Origin: an uncultured bacterium
Lineage (GTDB): Bacteria; Acidobacteriota; Thermoanaerobaculia; Multivoradales; JAHEKO01
Length of the DNA: 42,936 bases
Direction of reading: 5' to 3'
Assembly (NCBI GenBank): GCA_905479655.1
Contig: CAJQNK010000028.1
Span: 1-42,936, forward strand
The notes under the pieces were generated by a model. The model saw only the letters and a program-made list of their open reading frames with translations, did no database searches and was not told where the DNA came from. A program made the position numbers and the translations under genes. Positions 23,089 through 31,117 of this stretch are shown here, in pieces (position 1 is the first letter of the stretch; every line of letters starts with the position of its first letter).

Positions 23089-25161
23089 ATGACGAATACG
23101 AGTTCCGAGACCGCTTCTTCTGCGGGATCCTGGATCGCCCTTGCCCTCGCCCTCGCGCTGATCTGCGGCGCACCCACCGGGGCAGCCACCTTCACCGAGG
23201 TCTCGGCTGCCGCGGGGCTCGCTACGGGAGGAGGCTCCGCGGGGGCGGCCTGGGGCGACTACGACGGTGACGGGTGCGTCGATCTGGCGGTGAGCGGCAC
23301 CCCGAACATCCTTTACCGGAGCAACTGCGACGGCACCTTCGCCGACGTCACCGGCGCCGCCGGCATCGGCGGGCCGATCGACGGCGTGGGTCTGGCGTGG
23401 GGTGACTACGACGGCGACGACGATCTCGACCTCATCATCGCGACCCGATCGGCGGGCGCGGGCAACGTCCTCTACCGCAACGAGGGCGACGGGACCTTTT
23501 CCGACGTCACGGCCGGCTCCGGGCTCGACGAGGCGCCCGAGGCGATTCGCGCCGCGGGCGTCTCCTGGGCCGACTTCGACGAGGACGGCGACCTCGACCT
23601 GTTCGTCGCGAACCGCTTCGGCGACGCCACCTTCGACAAGACCGACCGCCTGTACCGCAACAACGGCGACGGCACGTTCACGGACGTGGCGGGCGCCGCC
23701 GGTGTAGGCGGTCCAGACGACCGTCTCTCCTTCATGGGCGTCTGGGCCGACCTCGACGAGGACGGCGACGTGGACATGTGGCTGTCGGTCGACTTCGACG
23801 ACGACGTCCTCTACTCGAACAACGGCGACGGCACCTTCTCGGACGTCACCGCCGCGGCGGGGATCGACGATCCCCAGCACGGGATGGGCGTCGCCATGGG
23901 CGATCCCAGCAACAACGGTTGGATCGACGTCCTGTCCACCAACAACCACCAGGGCGACACGGATCCGACACACGGGCCCAGCGTCCTCTATCGCAACGAC
24001 ACGTCGATGAGCTTTCGCGACGTCACCACGAACGCGCAGCTCCTCGACCGGGACGCGGTGGAGTGGGGGGCGAGCTTCGTGGATTACGACAACGACGGAG
24101 ACGACGACCTCTCGATCGTCGCCGGGGGCATGCTCTCGGGCGGCGAGCCGAACATCCTCTACGAGAACCCGGGCAACGGCGTCTTCACGGACGCGACGGC
24201 TGCCACGGGGACGGAGAACTCCGGCGCCTCCTTCAGCTCGACCTGGGCCGACTACGACGACGACGGGGATCTCGACTGGTTCGTGACCAACGAGATCGGC
24301 TCCAACGTCCTGTTCCGCAACGACGGTCCCACCGGCAACTGGCTGCGGGTCGTCCCGCGGGGAGTGCTTCGGGACACGCGGGGCATCGGCGCGAAGATGG
24401 AGCTGACGACCGGAGGCGACCCGCGACCCGACATCCGGATCGTCCAGGCCGGCGAGAGCTATCTCTCGGCGGAGGCCCCCGAGGCCTTCTTCGGCATGGC
24501 GAGCTCCACCCAGGGCGACCTGCTGCGGGTGATCTGGCCCAGCGGCGTGATCGACGAGATCGCGGCGCCGGAAGCCAACCAGACCCTGACGCTGGCCGAG
24601 GGTGACAACATCGTCAACGGCTTCGTCTTCCACGACGAGTTCGATGACGACCTGCTGGCCAGCGACTGGTTCTACGCCCTGGGCAGCTGGAGTGAGGCCG
24701 GCGGAGTGCTGACCGCGGAACCGTCCCCGAACGGCACGGCGGCGGCCGCGGCGAAGCCGGCTTTCGACGGCTGCAGCGTGTGCACGCTGAGGGCGCGCCT
24801 GCGTGGCGACAACGCCATCGGGCCCGCCAATCGTGTGCAGATCGGGGTCCTGGCCTGGTTCCAGAACCTGCGCAACATGGTGGTGGTGTTCTTCAAGCCG
24901 GAGGAGGACCTCCTGATCTTCAGGCAGCTCGAGGGTGGGGCGGCGGTCCAGCAGATCTCCGTGCCGGTCACGGTGGACCTCGGCGTCTCCTACAACCTCG
25001 AGGCGAGCTGGGACGGGGCCGAGTTCAAGGTCTGGATCGACGGCGAGCTGCTGATCCAGACGCCCAACGCCGCGGCCGCGGCGCCATCCGGGACCTTCGG
25101 CCTCGCGGCGCGGGATCTGACGCTCACCGCTTCGCAGGTCGTCGCCTGGGACCTCGACTGA
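23089..25161 (+). CDS. Secreted VCBS/FG-GAP repeat protein with ASPIC/UnbV and C-terminal CxxC domain (copy 2)
   Basis: The product is 690 residues with a signal peptide (SWIALALALALICGAPTGAA). It lacks the extra N-terminal domain of copy 1. The FG-GAP units begin directly at about residue 40 (GDYDGDGCVDL, GDYDGDDDLDL, ADFDEDGDLDLFVAN), each followed by a NNGDGTF turn. An ASPIC/UnbV part follows (GESYLSAEAPEAFFGMA, LRVIWPSG). The C-terminal domain again has a paired Cys motif (GCSVC) and WDGAEFKVWIDGELLIQTP, matching the end of copy 1. Calcium binding by the Asp-rich loops is expected from the family. The ATG at 23089 lies 10 bases after the stop of copy 1, with gagga before it. A GC-rich hairpin at 25174 may end the transcript. 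Confidence 0.9.
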   Translation: MTNTSSETASSAGSWIALALALALICGAPTGAATFTEVSAAAGLATGGGSAGAAWGDYDGDGCVDLAVSGTPNILYRSNCDGTFADVTGAAGIGGPIDGVGLAWGDYDGDDDLDLIIATRSAGAGNVLYRNEGDGTFSDVTAGSGLDEAPEAIRAAGVSWADFDEDGDLDLFVANRFGDATFDKTDRLYRNNGDGTFTDVAGAAGVGGPDDRLSFMGVWADLDEDGDVDMWLSVDFDDDVLYSNNGDGTFSDVTAAAGIDDPQHGMGVAMGDPSNNGWIDVLSTNNHQGDTDPTHGPSVLYRNDTSMSFRDVTTNAQLLDRDAVEWGASFVDYDNDGDDDLSIVAGGMLSGGEPNILYENPGNGVFTDATAATGTENSGASFSSTWADYDDDGDLDWFVTNEIGSNVLFRNDGPTGNWLRVVPRGVLRDTRGIGAKMELTTGGDPRPDIRIVQAGESYLSAEAPEAFFGMASSTQGDLLRVIWPSGVIDEIAAPEANQTLTLAEGDNIVNGFVFHDEFDDDLLASDWFYALGSWSEAGGVLTAEPSPNGTAAAAAKPAFDGCSVCTLRARLRGDNAIGPANRVQIGVLAWFQNLRNMVVVFFKPEEDLLIFRQLEGGAAVQQISVPVTVDLGVSYNLEASWDGAEFKVWIDGELLIQTPNAAAAAPSGTFGLAARDLTLTASQVVAWDLD

Positions 25162-25173
25162 AGACGTGCGGCG

Positions 25174-25193
25174 GCGCCCCGGCAACGGGGCGC
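25174..25193 (+). terminator. Hairpin downstream of the VCBS pair
   Basis: A perfect 8-bp stem (gcgccccg / cggggcgc) with a GCAA tetraloop begins 13 bases after the stop codon of the second VCBS gene. There is no T-run after it, so it would be a GC-type or Rho-assisted terminator, or an mRNA 3' stabiliser. Confidence 0.55.
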
Positions 25194-25289
25194 TCCCGTA
25201 GCCGTCCGTGACCCCTGGCACAGTCGGCCGCGTCCGGATCGCGTAGGCTCGGTTTCGACGCGGGAGTCCGAGACCCTGCGACCTACCGA

Positions 25290-25409
25290 ATGAAGATATT
25301 CGCCGCCCACGCCGCCAACCCCTCCCGGCTGACCGAGACCGCGCAGCTGGTCGGACGGGTGCTCGCCGGTCTGCTCGTCCTTTTCCTCGTCGGGGATCCT
25401 GGGACCTAG
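25290..25409 (+). CDS. Possible small membrane peptide (39 aa)
   Basis: A short frame starts at ATG 25290. It encodes 39 residues with one hydrophobic stretch (LVGRVLAGLLVLFLVG) after a basic N-terminus (MKIFAAHAANPSR). It fills the gap between the VCBS operon and the convergent ParA gene. There is no good ribosome site and no second evidence, so it may be chance. Confidence 0.2.
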   Translation: MKIFAAHAANPSRLTETAQLVGRVLAGLLVLFLVGDPGT

Positions 25410-25429
25410 GCCAGGAGCCTGCCGTGCCT

Positions 25430-26236
25430 TCAGCCGCCGGCCAGGGCCGCCGTGGTCCGAGGGGCGGGCGGTTCGACGACTTCCGACCGGAGGAGGAACT
25501 CGGACGCGAGTCGACGGTAGGCGTCGGCGCCTGTGGCGTTGTCGTCGTGTTGGAAGATCGTACGGCCCAATGCTGGAGCCTCCGCCAGCCGGACGTTGAC
25601 GCGAACCTCCGTGGCGAACACGCGCTCCCGCAGCTGTCGCCGGAGCGCCGCGACGTTGTCGCGCGTGGCGCGGCTGCGGTAGTCGACCAGGGTGAGGACG
25701 ACGCCGAGGAAGCGAGGCCGATGCCCGAATCGCTGGCGCAGGCGCTGCGCGCTCGCGAGGAGGTTGGTCACCCCTTCGAGGGCCAGGAACTGGGGCGCTG
25801 CGGGCACCAGGAACCCATCGGCGGCGACGAGGCCTCCGACCGCGAGGAAGGACAGGGACGGCGGGCAGTCGAGGATCACGTGGTCGTAGCCGTCGGCCGC
25901 CGCCCGGAGAGCCCGGCGGACTCCCAGCTCGGGCTGGTTGAACGGCATGAGCTCCTGGTCCAGCGCGGCCAGGTCCGCCGACGCCGTGAGCAGGTCCAGG
26001 TTCTCGGTGGTGGTGGGGCGGGTGACGTCGGCGGGAGACGCGAGGCCGCGGAGGACGTCCGCGAGCGAGGGAGCCAGCCCCTCGCGTGCCACCCCGAGGG
26101 AGAGGGAGGCGGAGGCCTGACTGTCGAGATCGGCGAGGAGCACCCGGCGCCCCCTCTGAGCGAGGGCGGCCGCGAGGTTGACGGCCGTGGTGGTCTTGCC
26201 GACCCCGCCCTTGCGACTGACCAGTGCGGTGATCAT
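25430..26236 (-). CDS. ParA/Soj-family ATPase, orphan
   Basis: The product is about 268 residues. The deviant Walker A motif is SRKGGVGKTTTAVNLA (near residues 8-22), the switch I/A' motif is LADLDSQASAS and Walker B is VILDCPPSLSF. These mark a ParA/MinD-type ATPase that forms nucleoid- or membrane-bound dimers to position cargo. The ParA C-terminal block is present (LTLVDYRSRATRDNVAALR and FATEVRVNVRLAEAPALG). No ParB gene or parS-like repeats are seen in the window, so this is not a standard partition pair. It is single, on the minus strand, between two large exoprotein clusters. The ATG at 26236 is chosen over a TTG one codon earlier. A -10-like TATCAT lies 7 bases upstream and no ribosome site is seen, so the mRNA may be leaderless, but no -35 box is visible. 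Confidence 0.88.
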   Translation of the reverse strand: MITALVSRKGGVGKTTTAVNLAAALAQRGRRVLLADLDSQASASLSLGVAREGLAPSLADVLRGLASPADVTRPTTTENLDLLTASADLAALDQELMPFNQPELGVRRALRAAADGYDHVILDCPPSLSFLAVGGLVAADGFLVPAAPQFLALEGVTNLLASAQRLRQRFGHRPRFLGVVLTLVDYRSRATRDNVAALRRQLRERVFATEVRVNVRLAEAPALGRTIFQHDDNATGADAYRRLASEFLLRSEVVEPPAPRTTAALAGG

Positions 26237-26407
26237 CAAGGGGATGATACCCGAAGGGTTTGGAGTCCGGCTGTCCGCGGCATGGCGAGACCGTTACTTC
26301 GGGTAGCAGCAGGGGGAGGGGGGCTCGATCGACCCGGAAGGAGCAGAACGGGAAGGCTCCGAGAGGGCATGGGGTTCGGGATCGGCAGCGGGAGCCTGCC
26401 CGTATTC

Positions 26408-26423
26408 TGGCATCGGGATTGCT
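26408..26423 (+). promoter_or_regulatory. Sigma-54 (RpoN) promoter match upstream of the first PilY1 gene
   Basis: TGGCATCGGGATTGCT matches the sigma-54 consensus TGGCACG-N4-TTGCW at 14 non-spacer-critical positions out of 16, with the GG and GC dinucleotides at the exact -24/-12 spacing. Transcription would start near 26434, leaving about 75 bases of leader before the ATG at 26510 and its aggagga site. Pilus genes are often sigma-54 dependent in several bacteria. The activator gene is not in this window. Confidence 0.6.
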
Positions 26424-26509
26424 CTATCGAGTATTTCAGTGAGGCAGGTTTCGCGCTCGGACGGAGGGTCGCGCTGCGATCCAGGCAGAGAGGCTCAGGA
26501 GGAACGACC

Positions 26510-29500
26510 ATGCACAGCCCAAGGAAGTCGATGCCCAGCCCGTGGATGAGGTTCCGCATCGGCGGCATCCTCGCGCTAGCCCTTTCGATCGGCTGGGTCG
26601 CGGGGGTCTCGGCGGACGACCGCGAGCTCCTCGGTGTGACCGGCGCCGACCCCTACGTCTTCGTCCTCTTCGACATCTCGGGCTCCATGAACTGGCAGCC
26701 CGGGGGCGACCGCTGGGCGCCCGCCGCGGGTGACGACCCGGCGTCGAAGTTCTACCAGGCGAAGGCCGCGCTGTTCGAGGTCCTGCGAGACGAGAGCCTC
26801 GGCGGGGTCTCCTGGGGATTCGCCACCTACAACCAGGATCAGCTCCTCGCGTACCGCAAGCACTGGCTGTACACGGCGACCGAGGTCGCCCCCTGGGTGG
26901 CGGACGGTCGCTTGCCCTACCCGGTGGTGGGTGACCCCAAGGTGTTCGGCGACGACTGCATGGACGACCGGGACGGCAACACCTCCTGCGACCTCGACTC
27001 CAACGATGTCCACGGCTCGTGTGGCAGCCCGCGGGACGTGGACGACTTCCAGCAGTGGGGCGAGCTCCTGAGCTTCCCGGTCCTGGACGACGACGGAGGC
27101 ACCGCCACGCAGGAGTGGATCGTTCACGACGGCCGCGTGTTCAACCTGCGGTGGAGCCTGGTGGGTGGGGCTCTCGGGGACGAGACGGTCGACATCGAGT
27201 TCACGCTCCGCGAGGCGTCGCCCTTCTGCTTCTTCTTCCTGCCCGGGGAGGAGCGGGCCACGCTGACCTTCCGGCGCGCCCTCGAGATGGACACGGAGGG
27301 CGTTCCGCTCCAGGGCGCCAGCGACTTCATGTTCTGGCAGAACGGCAACTCGATCGACGCCGACGGCAACCCCAGCGACTTCTTCTCGATCGCCGACACC
27401 GTCGCCAGCAACACCTGCGGCGGGTGGGACTCCAACACCGACACGGGCCAGGACAACGGCTCGGACGTCGCGTTGCGCTATCCCACCGTCTCCGATCCGG
27501 AGGGCCGCCACGCCTCGGCCTTCGACCGTGGCGACGTCGTGCCGCTGGACTGGAGGGCCTCCCAGGTGTGGCACTTCGACAGCCGCGACGAGATCGTTCG
27601 ACGTCTGGCCCCCAATTTCGATGCGGACACCTACGATCCGGACGATCCCACCACCTTCCCCGAGTTCCGGGTCGCGCCCTACTTCGAGGACAATCCGAAC
27701 TCGCTGATCAACGGACGTCTGGCCCTCCTGCCGGAGTTCGCGGAGACGCCGCCTCTCATCCCCTTCGGCTCGACGCCGATCGGCAACTCCATGGAGGACT
27801 TCCTGGAGTGGTTCGACGAGTGGAAGACGGTGGCCGTCGACGAGATCGACGGCGACCCGCTCTACGACTGCCGGAGCATCAACCTCCTGATCCTCACCGA
27901 TGGCGACGAGACCTGCTATCAGGGGCAGACCGACGGGACGACGGACGGGCAGGGCGACGTGAACCCCTGCTGGGTGGCGGAGCGGTTGTACGCGGAGACC
28001 GGCCGGAACGTGAAGAGCTATGTCGTGGGGTTCGGCGTGCCCGACTCGCCGGACAACTTCCTCTCGTGCATCGCCGACAAGGGCGGCACGGCGGCGAAGG
28101 ACTACGACGGGGACGGCGAGATCGACGGTCCCGGCGTCATCTTCCCGCAGAACAAGGACGAGTTGGTCGACGCCCTGAAGACCGTCATCGACGCCGTGCA
28201 GTCCGACGCTCGCAGCTTCGCCTCCGCCTCCGTCCCCTCCCTGCAGACGGGCGTGGAAGACAAGATCTTCCTGTCGAGCTTCCGCCCCGTCGACGACGAG
28301 ACCGTCTGGGACGGGCACCTCGACGCCTTCCTCCGCCCCTTGCCGCTGGACGACAACGGCCTGCCCGACGAGTCGGTGCCGTGCTCAGCGGACGTCACGG
28401 CAGCCTGCCATCTCTGGGATGCCGCCGAGGAGATGCTGCTCCAGGCCCCGACCGAGGCGGAGGTGGAATCGGGCCAGTTCCAGATCGGCAACGGTGCGGA
28501 CGAGCGCAGGGTCTGGTACGCACAGGACTCGTCCGGGGTGGTTCCCAGGCCGCGGATCGCGTTGCTGCCGCCGACCGACGACGCGACCCGCTTCGATCTC
28601 TGGATGGGCATGGGCCTGCCGTTCGCCATCGATCCGGCCGACCCCGCCTACGCCGAAGCCGAGGCGCGGGCGAACGACGCCATCCGGTTCACGCTGCGCC
28701 AGAAGACCGCGGAGATTCCCGGAGGCGACGGTGGGCTGGAGCCGGTTACCTACATTCTCGGGGACATCTTCCACTCCACGCCGAGGTTCGTGAGTGCACC
28801 CGACCGCTTCGACTACTTCGCGACCGACCTCAACGGCAACGGTCAGGAGTGCGACGACTCGGTCAATCCGAATCCGGGCTACCGGTGTTTCTACGAGCGG
28901 AACCGGTACCGCCGGAAGATGGTCGTCGTGGGTTCCAACGACGGTCAGATCCACGCCTTCGACGCCGGCATCTTCTCGGGGAACATCGTCGATGGCGTGG
29001 TCGAGGAGGCGTTCGATAACGGCACCGGCTTCGAGCTGTTCAGCTGGGTCCCGCGCCCGCTCCTGCCGGGGATCGTCACTCTGGCCGAGGGCTTCGACCA
29101 CACCTGGACCGCCGACGGCAACCTGCGGGTCGACGACGTCTTCCTCGATCCCGCCCACGACGGCACGCCGGTGGTGGCGGATCGCGAGTGGCGAACCGTC
29201 GCGGTCGCCGGCCTGCGCGAGGGCGGAAGCGGCTACGTGGCCCTGGACATCACCCAGCCCGACGAGCTCGACGCCGACTTCATCCCCCAGCCCCTGAACG
29301 GGGGCCGGGTGCCCTCGTGCACCGACGGCGGAACGGAGTGCGGTCCGCTGCCCTTCCCCTCCATGCTCTGGGAGTTCACGGAGAGCCTCGACGAGGATCT
29401 GAACGGTTACCCGGACCTGGGCGAGACCTGGTCGACACCGAACCTGGGTCGGGTCCGTGTCTGCACCGGCGCGATCTGCGACCCGGGTGCGCCCGGCACT

Positions 29501-30832
29501 GACGTCGAGGATCGGTTCGTGGCCGTGGTGGGAGGCGGTCTCGATGTCGACGCGGGACGCGGGGTGAGCGGCAACCACATCTACATCCTGGACATCGAGA
29601 CCGGTCTTCCGATCTACAAGCGCCCGGTCACGGGTTCGGTTCCGGGAGAGCCGGCGGCCGTCGACACCAACCAGGACGGCTATCTCGACACCCTGTACTT
29701 CGGCACCAGCGAGGGCGTGCTCTACAAGGCCGTGATCTCCACGCCCGCCCTGCTCGAGACCGTCCTCCTGGCGGACGGCAGCACGCAGGAGCGGGTGCTG
29801 GACGCGGCCTGGGATCCGTTCCCGGTCTTCGTCGCGGGACCGGGCGCCGGGGGCGGCTCTCCGCTGCCCGGCCAGCCCGGGGGGCGGAGCCCCGGAATGC
29901 CGAACCGCACGGAGATCTGCCACTACCCGCCGGGCAACCCCGACCGGTGCCGGACGATCCAGGCCGCGGACTCCGCGTTGCCGGCCCACCTGGCACACGG
30001 AGACTTCCTCGGACAGTGCTCGCCGGACTGCGGAGCGCCTCAGGACGGCGGCGGTGACGGCGGTGGCGGCGCGCCCGCCGGGTCGCAGGTCGGCACCCAG
30101 TCCATCTTCTTCTCGCCGACCGTCATCTTCGTTGCGGAGCTGAGTCGCTACGCCATCGCCTTCGGCACCGGAGACCGGGAGGACCTGTGGAGCGAGAGCG
30201 GGGAGGAGGGGCGGTTCTACGTCCTTCTGGACGACGGATTCGACGTCGCCGACACCTCGCTGCCGCTGGACGAGACGGTGCTCGAGGAGATTCCCGTCAC
30301 GGGCTCGGAGGACACGGGGGCCGACGTCCTCCTGCAGCCGGCGCCGGGAAAGCGGGGTGGATGGTACTTCCGACTCGCGCTCGAGGAGCGGGTCATCACG
30401 ACGCCCTTCGCCCTCTCGGGCGTCACGGTCTTCACCGCCTTCCAGCCCGACTTCGTCACCCAGCCGGGCGACGAGGGGTCGGTGTGCGCCAAGACGGGCA
30501 CCAGCCGAATCTTCGTCGTGCTGACGACCAGCGGCAACGGGGCGATCACCGAAGACGGGAACCGCAAGCGGTTCTGGACGGTCGACGACTTCGTGACCGA
30601 TCCGTACACCGAGCTCTCGGTCACGAAGAACGAGGGCTCGGACCCCGGGGGCGACGACGAGCTGACACCCGAGCTGATCGATCTTCGGGAGGAGCTGAAG
30701 GCGCTCTACCCGGAGGACTGTGAGTTCGCGAACTACGACATCCACCTCAAGACCCTGCGTTCCGACACGGGCGTGTTCTTCATCGCCCCGATCCCGGTCT
30801 GCCTGGTGGAGAAGAACTGGCGCGAGTTCTAG
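26510..30832 (+). CDS. PilY1-like protein with VWA domain and C-terminal propeller, copy 1
   Basis: The product is 1440 residues and exported (signal segment IGGILALALSIGWVAGVSA). A von Willebrand A domain starts at once, with the MIDAS motif D55-I-S-G-S59 and later LLILTDGDETCY. From about residue 760 the PilY1/PilC-type propeller follows, with VTYILGDIFHSTPRFVS, the RRKMVVVGSNDGQIHAFDAG strand and a calcium loop D1052-TNQDGYL-D1060. PilY1 proteins sit at the tip of type IV pili and act in adhesion and mechanosensing. A module of about 36 residues (from E1135, ICHYPPGNP ... PAHLAHGD ... C1170) and a Gly/Asp-rich linker are inserted in the propeller. The end (TLRSDTGVFFIAPIPVC) is shared with copy 2. 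No minor pilin genes are nearby. The start has aggagga upstream, and a sigma-54 site lies at 26408. Confidence 0.9.
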   Translation: MHSPRKSMPSPWMRFRIGGILALALSIGWVAGVSADDRELLGVTGADPYVFVLFDISGSMNWQPGGDRWAPAAGDDPASKFYQAKAALFEVLRDESLGGVSWGFATYNQDQLLAYRKHWLYTATEVAPWVADGRLPYPVVGDPKVFGDDCMDDRDGNTSCDLDSNDVHGSCGSPRDVDDFQQWGELLSFPVLDDDGGTATQEWIVHDGRVFNLRWSLVGGALGDETVDIEFTLREASPFCFFFLPGEERATLTFRRALEMDTEGVPLQGASDFMFWQNGNSIDADGNPSDFFSIADTVASNTCGGWDSNTDTGQDNGSDVALRYPTVSDPEGRHASAFDRGDVVPLDWRASQVWHFDSRDEIVRRLAPNFDADTYDPDDPTTFPEFRVAPYFEDNPNSLINGRLALLPEFAETPPLIPFGSTPIGNSMEDFLEWFDEWKTVAVDEIDGDPLYDCRSINLLILTDGDETCYQGQTDGTTDGQGDVNPCWVAERLYAETGRNVKSYVVGFGVPDSPDNFLSCIADKGGTAAKDYDGDGEIDGPGVIFPQNKDELVDALKTVIDAVQSDARSFASASVPSLQTGVEDKIFLSSFRPVDDETVWDGHLDAFLRPLPLDDNGLPDESVPCSADVTAACHLWDAAEEMLLQAPTEAEVESGQFQIGNGADERRVWYAQDSSGVVPRPRIALLPPTDDATRFDLWMGMGLPFAIDPADPAYAEAEARANDAIRFTLRQKTAEIPGGDGGLEPVTYILGDIFHSTPRFVSAPDRFDYFATDLNGNGQECDDSVNPNPGYRCFYERNRYRRKMVVVGSNDGQIHAFDAGIFSGNIVDGVVEEAFDNGTGFELFSWVPRPLLPGIVTLAEGFDHTWTADGNLRVDDVFLDPAHDGTPVVADREWRTVAVAGLREGGSGYVALDITQPDELDADFIPQPLNGGRVPSCTDGGTECGPLPFPSMLWEFTESLDEDLNGYPDLGETWSTPNLGRVRVCTGAICDPGAPGTDVEDRFVAVVGGGLDVDAGRGVSGNHIYILDIETGLPIYKRPVTGSVPGEPAAVDTNQDGYLDTLYFGTSEGVLYKAVISTPALLETVLLADGSTQERVLDAAWDPFPVFVAGPGAGGGSPLPGQPGGRSPGMPNRTEICHYPPGNPDRCRTIQAADSALPAHLAHGDFLGQCSPDCGAPQDGGGDGGGGAPAGSQVGTQSIFFSPTVIFVAELSRYAIAFGTGDREDLWSESGEEGRFYVLLDDGFDVADTSLPLDETVLEEIPVTGSEDTGADVLLQPAPGKRGGWYFRLALEERVITTPFALSGVTVFTAFQPDFVTQPGDEGSVCAKTGTSRIFVVLTTSGNGAITEDGNRKRFWTVDDFVTDPYTELSVTKNEGSDPGGDDELTPELIDLREELKALYPEDCEFANYDIHLKTLRSDTGVFFIAPIPVCLVEKNWREF

Positions 30833-30875
30833 TAGCACTGTCCTACGCCTGAGCCCGCTCGTTCGGGCCGACGCT

Positions 30876-30913
30876 GCGGTCCGTCCACGCCCATCAATGG
30901 GCGCGCGGACCGC
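30876..30913. terminator. Two-part hairpin after PilY1 copy 1
   Basis: An outer 8-bp stem (gcggtccg / cggaccgc) and an inner 6-bp stem (cgccca / tgggcg) with a TCAA loop are separated by small unpaired bases. It lies 44 bases after the stop codon. With no T-run it could weaken rather than fully stop transcription into copy 2. Confidence 0.5.
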
Positions 30914-30971
30914 CGTCTCCAGGGGTGGTTCGCCGACAGGCGAGACCTGTCTCGACCGCCCTCCCATTCTG

Positions 30972-30998
30972 CCTACGAGCGGGTGATCCGCTCGTAGG
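30972..30998. terminator. Perfect 11-bp inverted repeat between the PilY1 copies
   Basis: cctacgagcgg and ccgctcgtagg are separated by gtgat. The 11-bp stem is perfect and lies about 120 bases before the next ATG. It may be a terminator, an mRNA-processing hairpin or an operator; the symmetric sequence allows any of these. Confidence 0.5.
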
Positions 30999-31117
30999 AC
31001 GACCCCCTACGGCCTCGCGTCCACTTGGCGCACAAGGGGTCGGGAGCTGCGCTGATGGGATGGACGGGACCCCCGGTCAACAATAGAGGTCGGAAGATCT
31101 TTTCGGAGGATCCCATC

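Noticed and set aside
25424..26509. N-terminal extension of PilY1 copy 1
   Set aside because: It runs antisense to ParA and has no signal peptide. The ATG at 26510 has aggagga and starts a proper signal sequence.
31026..31041. Possible second sigma-54 site before PilY1 copy 2 (TGGCGCAC...)
   Set aside because: There is no TTGC at the -12 position with correct spacing.
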